A stretch of 64,000 nucleotides of DNA, from positions 1 through 64,000 of the forward strand of contig JARSSM010000020.1 in the NCBI GenBank assembly GCA_029624735.1, in the 5' to 3' direction. Source of the stretch: Defluviicoccus sp. GTDB lineage: Bacteria > Pseudomonadota > Alphaproteobacteria > Rhodospirillales > Defluviicoccaceae. The notes below the pieces were generated by a model. That model ran no database searches and had not been told where the DNA came from. It worked only from the letters and a program-made list of their open reading frames with translations. How positions within the stretch are numbered: the stretch's first letter is position 1; each line of letters starts with the position of its first letter. Of this stretch, positions 18,932 through 28,232 are shown piece after piece. Position numbers and translations under genes: made by a program.

Positions 18932-20683
18932 ATGATGGCGAAAGAGGTCTACGACATCGCGGACCACCCGCCGGTCGGCACGGTACCGGCGAAGATGAAC
19001 GCGTGGCTGATCCGGCCAGAACGTTTCGGTCAGCCGACGAAGGCGTTTCAGAAGGAAGTCGTCCCCGTTCCTGAAATCAAGGATGACGAGGTTCTGGTCT
19101 ACGTGATGGCGGCCGGGATCAATTATAATAACGTCTGGGCTGCGCTGGGTATTCCGGTCAACGTTATCGCCGCCCGCAACAAGTCGGGCGAGAAGGAAGA
19201 CTTCCACATCGGCGGTTCCGATGCATCTGGCATCGTCTATAAGGTCGGCAAGGACGTCACCAACGTCAAGGTCGGCGATGAGGTGGTCGTTCACTGTGCG
19301 ACCTGGGACCGGAACTGTCCTTGGGTGAAGGCCGGCAATGACCCGATGTATTCGCCGAGCTTCAAGATCTGGGGTTATGAGACCAATTACGGCTCTTTCG
19401 CCCAGTTCACGAAGGTGCAGGCGCACCAATGCATGCCGAAGCCGAAGCACATGACTTGGGAAGAGGCGGCGTCTTACGTGCTCGTCGGCGCCACCGCCTA
19501 TCGGATGCTGTGCGGCTGGAAAGAACACCCGATCAAGGCGAATGATCCGATCCTGATTTGGGGTGGCGCCGGTGGCCTCGGCTCCATGGCGATCCAGATC
19601 GTCAAGGCGCTGGGCGGGATTCCGATCGCGGTCGTCTCCGGCGAAGACAAGATCGATTATTGCATTAAGCTGGGTGCCAAAGGTTGCATCAACCGCAAGG
19701 ACTTCGATCACTGGGGCATGCTGCCGCACTGGAAAGATACGGTCGGCTACAATAACTGGATGAAGGCGGTCCGCGGCTTCGGCGCCAAGTTCTGGGAAGT
19801 CCTTGGCGAGAAGCGCAGCCCGAAGATTGTCTTCGAGCACCCGGGCGAGACCACCATCCCGACCTCGATTTTCCTCTGCGATACCGGCGGCATGGTGGTG
19901 ATTTGCGCCGGGACCACCGGCTACAACGCGACCGTCGACCTCCGCTATCTCTGGATGCGGCAGAAGCGGTTCCAGGGCTCGCACTTCGCGAATGACGAGC
20001 AGTGCTACGCGATGAACGAGCTCGCCTTGCGCGGCCAGCTCAACCCCTGCATGTCGCGTGCGTTTACCTACGACGAGTTGCCGCTATCGCACCAGCTGAT
20101 GCACGACAACAAGCACCCGCACGGCAACATGGCGGTGCTGATCTGCGCTGCCGATTTCGGCCTCGGCAAGAGTGCCGATGCGCCGCGCTTCGTGCCCGAA
20201 GCCGCCCTGCCGAAAGGCGACGTGCACGACACACCGCATCCGTACCCGTTGTCGGTGCCGCTGCCCGGCGTTGAAACGGCGGACGACATCAAGATCTACG
20301 ACGACGGCACCTTGGTGCGCGACCGGATGCATCCCGGCATCATCTCCTGCGGCACCGGCGATACCCTGGCCGACGCTGCCAAGACGATGATCGACAAGGA
20401 CATTCATGCCCTGGTCGTGATTGATGCGGGCAAGGCCGTGGGCGTCTTGTCGCAGACCGATATCGTGCTGGCGCGCCAGGGACGCAAACCGGACGAAGCG
20501 CGCGGGATGAAGGTCGGTGAAGTCATGACTGCCGGCTGCGCGACGATCGATGCCAGCACCAAGCTGTCGCATGCGATCACGGAGATGATGAAGCGGCGCA
20601 TCCACCGCCTGCTTGTGACCGAGAACGACAAGCCGGTCGGTGTGCTGTCGATGACCGACATCGTCCGCCGGTTGATCGGCTGA
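18932..20683 (+). CDS. ccr: Crotonyl-CoA carboxylase/reductase fused to a C-terminal CBS-domain pair
   Basis: Reductively carboxylates crotonyl-CoA with NADPH and CO2 to (2S)-ethylmalonyl-CoA. Residues 1-430 are a complete Ccr of the MDR superfamily: [14 protein letters not shown], the NADP-binding [10 protein letters not shown] (about residue 210) and GSHFAN with a conserved histidine. The protein is 583 residues, whereas typical Ccr is about 430. The extra part has CBS 1 (about 458-513, [20 protein letters not shown] to [12 protein letters not shown]) and CBS 2 (about 525-583, [13 protein letters not shown] to [15 protein letters not shown]). CBS pairs often bind adenine nucleotides, so allosteric energy sensing is inferred. 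ATG at 18932 or 18935; no frameshift is seen at the junction. Confidence 0.95.
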   Translation: MMAKEVYDIADHPPVGTVPAKMNAWLIRPERFGQPTKAFQKEVVPVPEIKDDEVLVYVMAAGINYNNVWAALGIPVNVIAARNKSGEKEDFHIGGSDASGIVYKVGKDVTNVKVGDEVVVHCATWDRNCPWVKAGNDPMYSPSFKIWGYETNYGSFAQFTKVQAHQCMPKPKHMTWEEAASYVLVGATAYRMLCGWKEHPIKANDPILIWGGAGGLGSMAIQIVKALGGIPIAVVSGEDKIDYCIKLGAKGCINRKDFDHWGMLPHWKDTVGYNNWMKAVRGFGAKFWEVLGEKRSPKIVFEHPGETTIPTSIFLCDTGGMVVICAGTTGYNATVDLRYLWMRQKRFQGSHFANDEQCYAMNELALRGQLNPCMSRAFTYDELPLSHQLMHDNKHPHGNMAVLICAADFGLGKSADAPRFVPEAALPKGDVHDTPHPYPLSVPLPGVETADDIKIYDDGTLVRDRMHPGIISCGTGDTLADAAKTMIDKDIHALVVIDAGKAVGVLSQTDIVLARQGRKPDEARGMKVGEVMTAGCATIDASTKLSHAITEMMKRRIHRLLVTENDKPVGVLSMTDIVRRLIG

Positions 20684-20706
20684 TCGAGCGCGCGGGCAAC
20701 GAACCA

Positions 20707-20736
20707 CCCCGCCGGCTTTGCCCAAAGCCGGCGGGG
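20707..20736 (+). terminator. Terminator-like hairpin after ccr
   Basis: CCCCGCCGGCTTT (20707-20719), loop GCCC and AAAGCCGGCGGGG (20724-20736) form a perfect 13-bp stem 23 bases after the ccr stop. No T-tract follows, so it may act as a weak or factor-assisted terminator, or stabilise the ccr message, ahead of mcd. Confidence 0.6.
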
Positions 20737-20885
20737 CATGGTTGCACGGCAAATGAAGATGCAGCGGACGTCCGATCCTACGGCGCCGGAGGTCCGTAAC
20801 GACAAGGTTGGATTTGGAGTGGATCCGCTTTGCGACGCCCTGATGCGGCCGCAGCGGCAAGATGGACAAGGGAGAGGAGTGAGCC

Positions 20886-22559
20886 ATGGACGTCGACCTT
20901 GCTGAGGGGAAGAGCCTGATCATCGACGACCTGCTCTCAACCTGCCTCGATGCCCTCGGCGCGGCCCAGCACCTCGTGGTCGAGGTGCGCAAGGGCGTTA
21001 CGCAGATGGTGCTCCGTGGCGGCCGGCTCGATGCCGACCTCTTGAACGAACATCAGTTCGCCGCGCATGGGTATGCGTGGCTGTCGACCTACGTCTCGGC
21101 GATGCAGCAGATGCTGGCCTGGGCGGAGCGGCTCGAGGCGGAAGGCGCGCTGAGCGAGGTCGAGACGCTGATGCTGCAGGCGACCTTCGGCGAGTACCTT
21201 TCGCAAATCCTGGGCGGCATCCCGATGACTCAGGTCGAGATCGTTCGCCCGCGCCACATGGGCGTGAGCGACGAAGCCCTGCACGCCTTTCTGACCCCTG
21301 CGGTCAATACCCTGATCTGCCGCGGCGCCACCGATACGGTGAAGGTCCGCATCGCGAACCTGATCGCCGACGGCAATTTCGGCAACTACGCCCTCGATGA
21401 AACCCTGCAGATGATCCGCGATCAGTTCCGCCGTTTCAGCGAGGAGAAGGTCATTCCCTTCGCCCACGGCTGGCATTCGCGCGATGAGCTGATCCCGCTT
21501 TCGATCATCGAGGAGATGGCGGAGCTGGGCGTGTTCGGCCTCACCATTCCGGAGGAGTACGGCGGCCTCGGGATGGGCAAGATGAGCATGTGCGTCGTTA
21601 CCGAGGAGCTGAGCCGGGCCTATATCGGCGTCGGCTCGCTCGGCACCCGCTCGGAGATTGCGGGCGAATTGATCAAGCTGGGCGGCACGGACGAGCAGAA
21701 GGAGCACTTCCTGCCCAAGCTGGCCTCGGGTGAAATCCTGCCGACGGCAGTCTTTACCGAACCCAACACCGGCTCCGACCTGGGCTCGCTGCGCACCCGC
21801 GCGGTGAAGGACGGGGATACCTACAAGATCACCGGCAACAAGACCTGGATCACGCACGCCGCGCGCTCGGACCTGATGACGCTGTTGGCGCGCACGAACC
21901 CCTCCAGCACCGACTGGAAGGGGTTGAGCATGTTCCTTGCCGAGAAGCCGCGCGGCACCGACGAGGCTCCGTTCCCGGCCAAGGGCATGACCGGCGGCGA
22001 GATCCGCGTCCTCGGCTATCGCGGCATGAAGGAATACGAGCTTGGCTTCGACGCGTTTGAGGTTCCGGTCAAGAACCTGCTGGGTCACAAGGAGGGCGAG
22101 GGCTTCAAGCAGCTCATGCAGACCTTCGAGGGGGCCCGCATTCAGACCGCGGCGCGCGCGGTCGGTGTTGCCCAGAACGCGATGGAGCTGGGCCTGAAGT
22201 ACGCCCAGGAGCGGATCCAATTCGGCCAGCCGATCTTTGGCTTCCCGCGTGTTGCCTGCAAGATCGGCTGGATGGCGGTCGAAACCATGATCGCGCGCCA
22301 GCTCACGTACGACTCGGCGCGGCAGAAGGACTCCGATCGCCGCTGCGACATCGAAGCCGGCATGGCAAAGCTGTTGGCGGCCCGCGTCGCCTGGGCGAAC
22401 GCCGACAACGCGCTGCAGATCCACGGCGGCAACGGCTATGCCGAGGAGTACGAGATTTCGCGCGTCATGTGCGACGCCCGCATCCTCAACGTTTTCGAGG
22501 GAGCCGCCGAAATCCAGGCGCAGGTGATTGCCCGCGGGCTGCTGTCGGCCCGGAACTGA
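20886..22559 (+). CDS. mcd: (2S)-methylsuccinyl-CoA dehydrogenase
   Basis: 557 residues, the longer Mcd subtype of acyl-CoA dehydrogenases, which carries an N-terminal extension of about 160 residues (AAQHLVVEVRKGVTQMVLRGG and following) before the ACAD fold. It oxidises (2S)-methylsuccinyl-CoA to mesaconyl-C1-CoA, passing electrons to ETF. ACAD signatures: FGLTIPEEYGGLGMGKM, AVFTEPNTGSDLGSLRTRA, the glutamate-bearing FEGARIQTAARAVG and the C-terminal IHGGNGYAEEYEISRVMCDARI. Same strand as ccr, with etfBA downstream. The genomic setting supports Mcd over a fatty acyl-CoA dehydrogenase. Confidence 0.94.
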   Translation: MDVDLAEGKSLIIDDLLSTCLDALGAAQHLVVEVRKGVTQMVLRGGRLDADLLNEHQFAAHGYAWLSTYVSAMQQMLAWAERLEAEGALSEVETLMLQATFGEYLSQILGGIPMTQVEIVRPRHMGVSDEALHAFLTPAVNTLICRGATDTVKVRIANLIADGNFGNYALDETLQMIRDQFRRFSEEKVIPFAHGWHSRDELIPLSIIEEMAELGVFGLTIPEEYGGLGMGKMSMCVVTEELSRAYIGVGSLGTRSEIAGELIKLGGTDEQKEHFLPKLASGEILPTAVFTEPNTGSDLGSLRTRAVKDGDTYKITGNKTWITHAARSDLMTLLARTNPSSTDWKGLSMFLAEKPRGTDEAPFPAKGMTGGEIRVLGYRGMKEYELGFDAFEVPVKNLLGHKEGEGFKQLMQTFEGARIQTAARAVGVAQNAMELGLKYAQERIQFGQPIFGFPRVACKIGWMAVETMIARQLTYDSARQKDSDRRCDIEAGMAKLLAARVAWANADNALQIHGGNGYAEEYEISRVMCDARILNVFEGAAEIQAQVIARGLLSARN

Positions 22560-22649
22560 GGCGGCGCAAGCCGCGATCTGATGCGTGAGAGGTGATTCGG
22601 CGGTCACCCAAACCGCCCGCCGCCCGTGTTGAAAGGCCAAGTTGGAGCG

Positions 22650-22847
22650 ATGGATTCAATTCTGCCCTACCTCCTCGGTGCCGCCATGCTGGCAACGGTG
22701 GTCACGCTGTTTGTTGGCGTGATCGGCTTTGCCTTCGGCGGCAAGTGGAGCGCTGCACATGCGAACAAGCTGATGAGCCTGCGCGTCGCCCTGCAGGCGG
22801 TGGCGATCGTCTTGTTCGCCTTGATCGTCTTGTGGCAGATGAAATAG
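22650..22847 (+). CDS. Twin-transmembrane HIG1-domain protein
   Basis: 65 residues from the ATG at 22650, with GGAG just ahead; a GTG eight codons upstream is the alternative. Two membrane helices (LLGAAMLATVVTLFVGVIGFAFG and LRVALQAVAIVLFALIVLWQ) flank a short loop KWSAAHANKLMSLR, the pattern of bacterial HIG1-type proteins related to mitochondrial respiratory-complex assembly factors. Its place between mcd and the cobalamin adenosyltransferase/ETF genes suggests a link to electron entry into the quinone pool (inference). The function is unproven. Confidence 0.82.
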   Translation: MDSILPYLLGAAMLATVVTLFVGVIGFAFGGKWSAAHANKLMSLRVALQAVAIVLFALIVLWQMK

Positions 22848-22913
22848 CCGGACCGTGCCGGCAGCGCCGCTTTGCCCCCCGGGCGCGCGCGATCGCAGCG
22901 AGGGAGAAAGTCC

Positions 22914-23477
22914 ATGGTGACGCTGACCAAGATCTACACGCGCGGCGGCGATACCGGGCGCACGTCCTTGAGCGATGGCTCGCGCGTACCCAAGCACGAT
23001 CTGCGTGTCCAGGCCTACGGTACGGTTGATGAGACCAATGCCGTCATCGGCCTTGCGCGGCTGCACACCGATGGCGAGGCGGATGCGATGCTGGCGCGGA
23101 TCCAGAACGACCTGTTCGATCTCGGCGCGGATCTTTGCACCCCCGCCGACGGCCGCAAGGCCGAGGGCGCCCTGCGCATCGTCGAGGCGCAGGTGAGCCG
23201 GCTCGAACAGGAAATCGACGCCATGAACGCCGCGCTCAAACCGCTGACATCGTTCATCCTGCCGGGCGGGATGCCGGCGGCTGCCTATCTCCACCTCGCG
23301 CGCACGGTCTGCCGCCGGGCGGAGCGCTTGATCTGCGAGCTGGTGGACAGCCAGCCGGTGCACGGCGCGGCCTTGAAGTACATCAACCGGCTCTCCGATC
23401 ACCTGTTCGTGCTTGCCCGCCGCGTCAACGACAACGGCGCCAAGGACGTCTTGTGGGTGCCCGGCAAGACCCGCTAG
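22914..23477 (+). CDS. Cob(I)alamin adenosyltransferase (PduO/MMAB type)
   Basis: 187 residues, ATG at 22914 after GAGGGAGA. It transfers an adenosyl group from ATP to cob(I)alamin, making the cofactor of Ecm. Diagnostic motifs: KIYTRGGDTGRTSL at the N-terminus for ATP binding, the GTVDETNAVIGLAR helix, and RTVCRRAERLICEL with YINRLSDHLFVLARRVN near the C-terminus. The PduO type is known to serve adenosylcobalamin mutases. Its place next to the EMC genes fits cofactor supply for the mutase encoded 4 kb upstream on the other strand. Confidence 0.94.
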   Translation: MVTLTKIYTRGGDTGRTSLSDGSRVPKHDLRVQAYGTVDETNAVIGLARLHTDGEADAMLARIQNDLFDLGADLCTPADGRKAEGALRIVEAQVSRLEQEIDAMNAALKPLTSFILPGGMPAAAYLHLARTVCRRAERLICELVDSQPVHGAALKYINRLSDHLFVLARRVNDNGAKDVLWVPGKTR

Positions 23478-23663
23478 GTCCCGCTATCGCACCCGCCGGA
23501 AGCCACGGCGTGCCTTGACCCCGGCTCTGCATGTCCTTAGTCTGCGACCCCTAAAACAATCTGGGAACCCGGGTTCGGATCGTCGCTCCCTCCCGTCGCT
23601 GCCGTGTCCGGCGGCGCACAAGCCGGATCCGAGGCCGGAAAAACGCAGGACTGCGGGTCGCTC

Positions 23664-24413
23664 ATGAAGGTTCTTATCACCGTCAAACGGGTCGTCGATT
23701 ACAACGTCAAGATCCGCGTCAAAGCGGACCGGACGGGCGTCGAAACGGCGAACGTCAAGATGTCCATGAACCCTTTCGACGAGATCGCCGTCGAGGAAGC
23801 GGTTCGACTTAAAGAGGCCGGCAAGGCCACCGAGCTGGTGGTTGCTTCGATCGGCGTTACGCAGTGCCAGGAGACAATCCGCACCGCGCTCGCCATGGGT
23901 GCCGACCGCGGCATCCTCGTTGAGACGGCTCAGGAAGTGCAGCCGCTCGCTGTCGCCAAGGTGCTGGCGAAGTTGGTCGAACGGGAACAGCCGCAGCTCG
24001 TCATCGTTGGCAAGCAGGCAATTGACGACGACTCCAACCAGACGGCGCAGATGCTGGCCGGCCTGTTGGGCTGGGCGCAAGGTACCTTCGCCTCCAAGCT
24101 CGTCCTTGAGGATGGCGAGGCAGAGGTCACGCGCGAGATCGACGGCGGCCTGGAGACGCTCAGGATCAAGATGCCGGCGGTCATCAGCGCCGATCTGCGC
24201 CTCAACACGCCCCGCTACGCGAGTCTGCCCAACATCATGAAGGCCAAGAAGAAGCCGATCGAGGTTATCAAGATCGACACGCTGGGCGTCGACGTTGCCA
24301 ACCGGCTCAAGGTGGTGCAGGTCGAGGAGCCAACGAAACGCCAGGCCGGGATCAAGGTGGCCAGCGTCGAAGAACTTGTGGACAAGCTGAAAAACGAAGC
24401 GAAAGTCATCTGA
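23664..24413 (+). CDS. etfB: Electron transfer flavoprotein beta subunit
   Basis: 249 residues from the ATG at 23664; the frame extends upstream, but [18 protein letters not shown] is the canonical N-terminus. EtfB binds AMP and docks with dehydrogenases. The family signature lies near residue 170-195 ([25 protein letters not shown]), and [15 protein letters not shown] and [14 protein letters not shown] segments are also present. With EtfA it takes electrons from acyl-CoA dehydrogenases, here most directly Mcd, and feeds ETF-quinone oxidoreductase. The stop overlaps the etfA start by one base. Confidence 0.96.
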   Translation: MKVLITVKRVVDYNVKIRVKADRTGVETANVKMSMNPFDEIAVEEAVRLKEAGKATELVVASIGVTQCQETIRTALAMGADRGILVETAQEVQPLAVAKVLAKLVEREQPQLVIVGKQAIDDDSNQTAQMLAGLLGWAQGTFASKLVLEDGEAEVTREIDGGLETLRIKMPAVISADLRLNTPRYASLPNIMKAKKKPIEVIKIDTLGVDVANRLKVVQVEEPTKRQAGIKVASVEELVDKLKNEAKVI

Positions 24414-25345
24414 TGAGCGTTCTCGTCCTCGCCGATCACGATAACCGGGTCCTGAAACCCGCGACTCTCAACACGATCACGGCTGCATGCGCATTCGGGC
24501 CCGTCGATGTCCTGGTTGCTGGCGCCGGCTGTCGGGCGGTGGCCGACAGTGCCGCCCAGGTCAAGGGCGTCGCCAAAGTGCTGCTCGCCGATGCGCCTCT
24601 GTACGAGCACCCGCTGGCGGAGACCGTCGCGCCGCTCGTCGTCGGTCTGGCTGCGGGCTACACCCACATCCTGGCGCCGGCCATGACGATGGGCAAGAAC
24701 ACCCTGCCGCGGGTCGCAGCCATGCTCGACGTCGCGATGTGGTCTGACATCTGTGCCGTCAAGGACGCTAACACCGTCGTGCGGCCGATCTACGCCGGCA
24801 ATGCGATGGCGACCGTGACCAGCAGCGACCGCATCAAGGTGGCAACCGTTCGCACAACCGCGTTCGATAAGGCCGCCGAAACCGGTGGCGGTGCGGCCGT
24901 CGAGGCCATCCCGGCTGCCGCCGATCCGGCCCTGTCCAGCTTCGTTCGCCAGGAGCTGACGAAAACGGAACGTCCGGAGCTGACGAGCGCCCGCATCATC
25001 GTTTCTGGCGGTCGCGGCGTCGGTTCGGGCGAGAATTTCGCCCTGATCGAGGCGGTGGCCGACAAGCTGGGCGCCGCCGTCGGGGCGTCGCGCGCTGCCG
25101 TCGATGCCGGCTACGTTCCCAACGACTATCAGGTCGGGCAGACCGGCAAGGTGGTGGCACCGGAACTCTATGTTGCCGTCGGCATTTCGGGCGCCATTCA
25201 GCACCTGGCGGGGATGAAGGATTCGAAGGTCATCGTCGCCATCAACAAGGACGAGGAAGCGCCGATCTTCCAGGTCGCCGACTATGGCCTTGTGGCCGAC
25301 CTGTTCCAGGCCTTGCCGGAACTGACGGCGCGACTGGAGAAGTAG
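24413..25345 (+). CDS. etfA: Electron transfer flavoprotein alpha subunit
   Basis: 310 residues; the ATG shares its first base with the etfB stop. The N-terminal domain resembles EtfB, and the C-terminal FAD-binding domain (about residues 185-310) has [38 protein letters not shown] and [11 protein letters not shown], all diagnostic. The EtfAB dimer is the soluble electron shuttle for beta-oxidation-type dehydrogenases. It forms a compact operon with etfB and the downstream hbd gene (30-base gap). Confidence 0.97.
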   Translation: MSVLVLADHDNRVLKPATLNTITAACAFGPVDVLVAGAGCRAVADSAAQVKGVAKVLLADAPLYEHPLAETVAPLVVGLAAGYTHILAPAMTMGKNTLPRVAAMLDVAMWSDICAVKDANTVVRPIYAGNAMATVTSSDRIKVATVRTTAFDKAAETGGGAAVEAIPAAADPALSSFVRQELTKTERPELTSARIIVSGGRGVGSGENFALIEAVADKLGAAVGASRAAVDAGYVPNDYQVGQTGKVVAPELYVAVGISGAIQHLAGMKDSKVIVAINKDEEAPIFQVADYGLVADLFQALPELTARLEK

Positions 25346-25375
25346 GCCCGGCGGACCTTGTCGCGGTAAGGGCGT

Positions 25376-26251
25376 ATGGACATCAACACGGTGGGTGTCG
25401 TCGGTGCCGGCCAGATGGGCACGGGCATCGCGCAAGTGTGTGCCACCGCCGGCTTGGCGGTGATTCTGCTCGACGCAGAGCCTGCCCGTCTTGACCAAGC
25501 CATGGCAGCGCTCGCCGCGTCCTTCAACCGGGCGGCCGACCGCGGCCGGATGACGAAGGACGAGGCGGCCGCAGCCTTGGCGCGGATCCACCCCGTCCAG
25601 GACTACGCTCGGTTCTCGGAATGCCAGGTCGCGATTGAGGCGGTGAACGAGGACGAAGCCGCCAAGCGGGCCGTCCTCAAGAGTTTGTGCGCCGTGCTGC
25701 CGCCGGATGCCATCATCAGCAGCAACACCTCGACCATCTCGATAACCCGGCTGGCCGCCCAGACCGACCGGCCGGGCCGCTTCCTCGGCATGCACTTCAT
25801 GAACCCGGTGCCGAAGATGGGGCTGGTGGAGCTGATCCGCGGCATCGCCACCGACGAGGCAACCTTCAGCACCGCCCACACCTTCGCGCTGCTGCTCGGC
25901 AAGACGCCGATCAGTGCCGAGGATTTCCCCGCCTTCGTCGTCCACCGGATCCTGATGCCGATGATCAACGAGGCGATATACACGCTGTACGAGGGCGTCG
26001 GTTCGGTCGAGAGCATCGACGTCGCGATGCGGCTTGGCACCCATCACCCGATGGGGCCGCTCGAACTTGCCGACTTCATCGGCCTCGATACGTGCCTTGG
26101 GATCATGCACACGCTGCACGAGGGCTTGGCCGATTCGAAGTACCGGCCGTGCCCGCTTCTGGTCAAGTATGTCGAGGCTGGTTGGCTCGGCCGCAAGACC
26201 GGCCGCGGCTTCTATGACTACTCGGGCGAACGGCCGGTCCCCACGCGCTGA
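25376..26251 (+). CDS. hbd: 3-hydroxybutyryl-CoA dehydrogenase
   Basis: 291 residues, single-function length. It interconverts acetoacetyl-CoA and (S)-3-hydroxybutyryl-CoA with a nicotinamide cofactor. Rossmann motif VGVVGAGQMGTGIAQVCA at the N-terminus; the catalytic His in HFMNPVPKMGLVELIRG; the C-terminal helical domain with GSVESIDVAMRLGTHHPMGPLELADFIGLDT, matching the 3HCDH signature. Being directly after etfA, it could supply the C4 units that lead to crotonyl-CoA for Ccr, or serve beta-oxidation. The preferred cofactor cannot be told by eye. Confidence 0.95.
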   Translation: MDINTVGVVGAGQMGTGIAQVCATAGLAVILLDAEPARLDQAMAALAASFNRAADRGRMTKDEAAAALARIHPVQDYARFSECQVAIEAVNEDEAAKRAVLKSLCAVLPPDAIISSNTSTISITRLAAQTDRPGRFLGMHFMNPVPKMGLVELIRGIATDEATFSTAHTFALLLGKTPISAEDFPAFVVHRILMPMINEAIYTLYEGVGSVESIDVAMRLGTHHPMGPLELADFIGLDTCLGIMHTLHEGLADSKYRPCPLLVKYVEAGWLGRKTGRGFYDYSGERPVPTR

Positions 26252-26286
26252 CCTGGGTTTCCGCTGGAGGTTGGCGAGGGACAAGC

Positions 26287-27372
26287 ATGCTGATGAGGCG
26301 ACGCAAGGCAGCCGCGAATCGGCGCAAAATGGCCACGATGCTGGCGAGGTCGGGTGCGCTCACCGGTTTGCGACTGCTGCGGCACCCCAAGCGTGCCCGC
26401 GTACTCCTCGCCCGCAGCCGCAGGCGCCGCAACCAGCAGCGAGCCGGCGGCAAGCGGTCGCGGCTGAAAAGCCTGTGGCGGCTGGCGCTGCCGCTGTTTC
26501 GGGCAATCTTTCCCCGTCAAGCCACGGCAATCATCGGCGCGCCCGCCGTCATCCGCACCGGCGCGCCGATGGAGCCGCTGCGCTTCAATGCCTTGGAGGT
26601 CCGCCTCGCCGAAAGCGAAGCCGAGGTGGAAGCAGCGCAACGTCTGCGCTACCGCGTCTTTTACGACGAGATGCAGGCGCGTCCCTCGCGTCAGGTCAGG
26701 GCGCTGGGACGCGATGTCGACCCCTATGACGCGTTCTGCGATCACCTTCTGGTCATCGACCGGCAGAAGAAGAACGGCGATTTGCGGGCCCCGGCCGCGG
26801 TTGTCGGCACCTACCGCCTGTTGCGGCGTTCCGTTGCCGTCCGCCACCGTGGATTCTATTCCGCGGCTGAGTACGACCTCGAACCGCTGATGCGGCTGCC
26901 GGGCGAGATCGTCGAACTCGGCCGTTCCTGCGTCGAGGCCAAGTACCGCAGCGGCGGCGTCATGCATGTGCTTTGGCGCGGCCTGATGGCCTATGTCCAG
27001 ATGCACGACATCAACCTGATGTTCGGCTGCGCCAGTTTCCACGGCACTGACCCGCGCGTCTTTGCCCGCTCGCTGTCCTATCTGCATCACTTCCACCTGG
27101 CGCCGCCGTCGTTGCGGCCGCGCGCGCTGCCCCTGCAGTTCGTCCGCATGGACACCATCCCCCGCAGCGGTATTGATGTGCAGGCGGCCATGAGCGAGCT
27201 GCCGCCCTTGATCAAAGGCTACTTGCGGGCGGGCGGCTTCGTCGGCGATGGTGCCGTCATCGATCGTCAGTTCAACACCATAGACGTATGCGTGATCGTC
27301 AAGACCGATCTCATCACAGCGAAGTACGACCGCCGCTACCGCAAGCAGGCGTCGGAGCCGACCGGATCATAG
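26287..27372 (+). CDS. olsB: GNAT-type L-ornithine N-alpha-acyltransferase (OlsB-like) with basic N-terminal extension
   Basis: 361 residues. From about residue 95 the sequence matches the OlsB acyltransferase family: VRLAESEAEVEAAQRLRYRVFYDEM, YDAFCDHLLVID, VVGTYRLLR and ELGRSCVEAKYRSGGVMHVLWRGL. OlsB transfers 3-hydroxyacyl from ACP to ornithine, the first step of ornithine-lipid synthesis. The first 90 residues are strikingly rich in Arg and Lys and look like a membrane-surface or nucleic-acid-contacting extension. The start at 26287 has a good GAGGGA site; an internal ATG at about 26569 (MEPLRFNALEV) would give a normal-sized enzyme. Followed by an OlsA-like gene. Confidence 0.85.
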   Translation: MLMRRRKAAANRRKMATMLARSGALTGLRLLRHPKRARVLLARSRRRRNQQRAGGKRSRLKSLWRLALPLFRAIFPRQATAIIGAPAVIRTGAPMEPLRFNALEVRLAESEAEVEAAQRLRYRVFYDEMQARPSRQVRALGRDVDPYDAFCDHLLVIDRQKKNGDLRAPAAVVGTYRLLRRSVAVRHRGFYSAAEYDLEPLMRLPGEIVELGRSCVEAKYRSGGVMHVLWRGLMAYVQMHDINLMFGCASFHGTDPRVFARSLSYLHHFHLAPPSLRPRALPLQFVRMDTIPRSGIDVQAAMSELPPLIKGYLRAGGFVGDGAVIDRQFNTIDVCVIVKTDLITAKYDRRYRKQASEPTGS

Positions 27373-27395
27373 GCCCGCCCACGCGCGGCTGGCGC

Positions 27396-28232
27396 ATGGT
27401 CGGGCGGATCGCCGTCCTGATCGTTGCCCTGGTCGTGCTGGTGCCGCTCTACATGCTTTCGGTCGGGCCGGCGCGCCGCCTGCGGCTGGCGCAGCAATTC
27501 TTCTTCTGCCGGGTGATGCTGTGGCTGACAGGGCTCAGCGTGCGCGTGCTCGGCCGGCCCAGCACCGAAGGCCCGGTGCTGTACGCGTCCAATCATGTCT
27601 CGTATCTCGATATCCCGGTTCTTAACGCCCTGCTTGATGCCTCCTTCATCTCCAAGGCGGAAGTGAAGGGATGGCCGCTGATCGGCTTCATTGGCCGGCT
27701 GACCGGCACGGTGTTCATCCGCCGCCACGCAGCCGGGGCGAAACGCCAGCGCGACGAGATCGCCGACCGCCTGGCGCAGGGCGATAGCCTGATCTTGTTT
27801 CCGGAAGGCACCAGCACTAACGGCGCCGGCGTCGCGCCGTTTCGCTCTTCGCTGTTCGGCGTCATCGACCAGGCCGAAGCCAGCGCCCACCTCCTCATCC
27901 AGCCGCTTTCGGTCACCTACACCCGCTGTGCCGATGGCACACCGCTGGAAGGGCCGGCCCGCGCGCTTTATGCCTGGTTCGACGACGCTGTGCTGCTGCC
28001 TCACTTCAAGCGCGTGCTCGGCATGCGCGGGGCCGAGGTCGTGGTGACCTTTCACGAACCCTTGCGCGCGGCGGACCACACCGATCGCAAGCACGTGACG
28101 CAGTTGGTCCGCAATGCCGTCATCGCCGGTGTCGCTGCGGCCCAGGCCGAGGCGGGTTTGCGCGATGGGCTGGCGGCGAGCGCCGATCTCAGTGCAGCTC
28201 TGCCCGCAGCTTCTGCCGCAGAACGTCGATAA
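27396..28232 (+). CDS. olsA: Lysophospholipid/lyso-ornithine-lipid acyltransferase (PlsC/OlsA family)
   Basis: 278 residues from the ATG at 27396. An N-terminal membrane helix (VGRIAVLIVALVVLVPLYML) precedes the acyltransferase block with the HX4D motif in SNHVSYLD and the FPEGTST motif, both hallmarks of the PlsC/1-acyl-glycerol-phosphate acyltransferase family. Because it directly follows an olsB-like gene (23-base gap), the second, O-acylating step of ornithine-lipid synthesis is the likely role, though phosphatidate synthesis is possible. The last 44 bases overlap the 3' end of ccrM on the other strand. Confidence 0.87.
   Translation: MVGRIAVLIVALVVLVPLYMLSVGPARRLRLAQQFFFCRVMLWLTGLSVRVLGRPSTEGPVLYASNHVSYLDIPVLNALLDASFISKAEVKGWPLIGFIGRLTGTVFIRRHAAGAKRQRDEIADRLAQGDSLILFPEGTSTNGAGVAPFRSSLFGVIDQAEASAHLLIQPLSVTYTRCADGTPLEGPARALYAWFDDAVLLPHFKRVLGMRGAEVVVTFHEPLRAADHTDRKHVTQLVRNAVIAGVAAAQAEAGLRDGLAASADLSAALPAASAAERR

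Noticed and set aside
20937..22640. Minus-strand 567-codon frame
   Set aside because: Antisense shadow of mcd with no domain signature.
24215..26284. Minus-strand 689-codon frame
   Set aside because: Antisense shadow across etfB, etfA and hbd; composition is His/Asp/Arg-rich as expected for a reverse frame.
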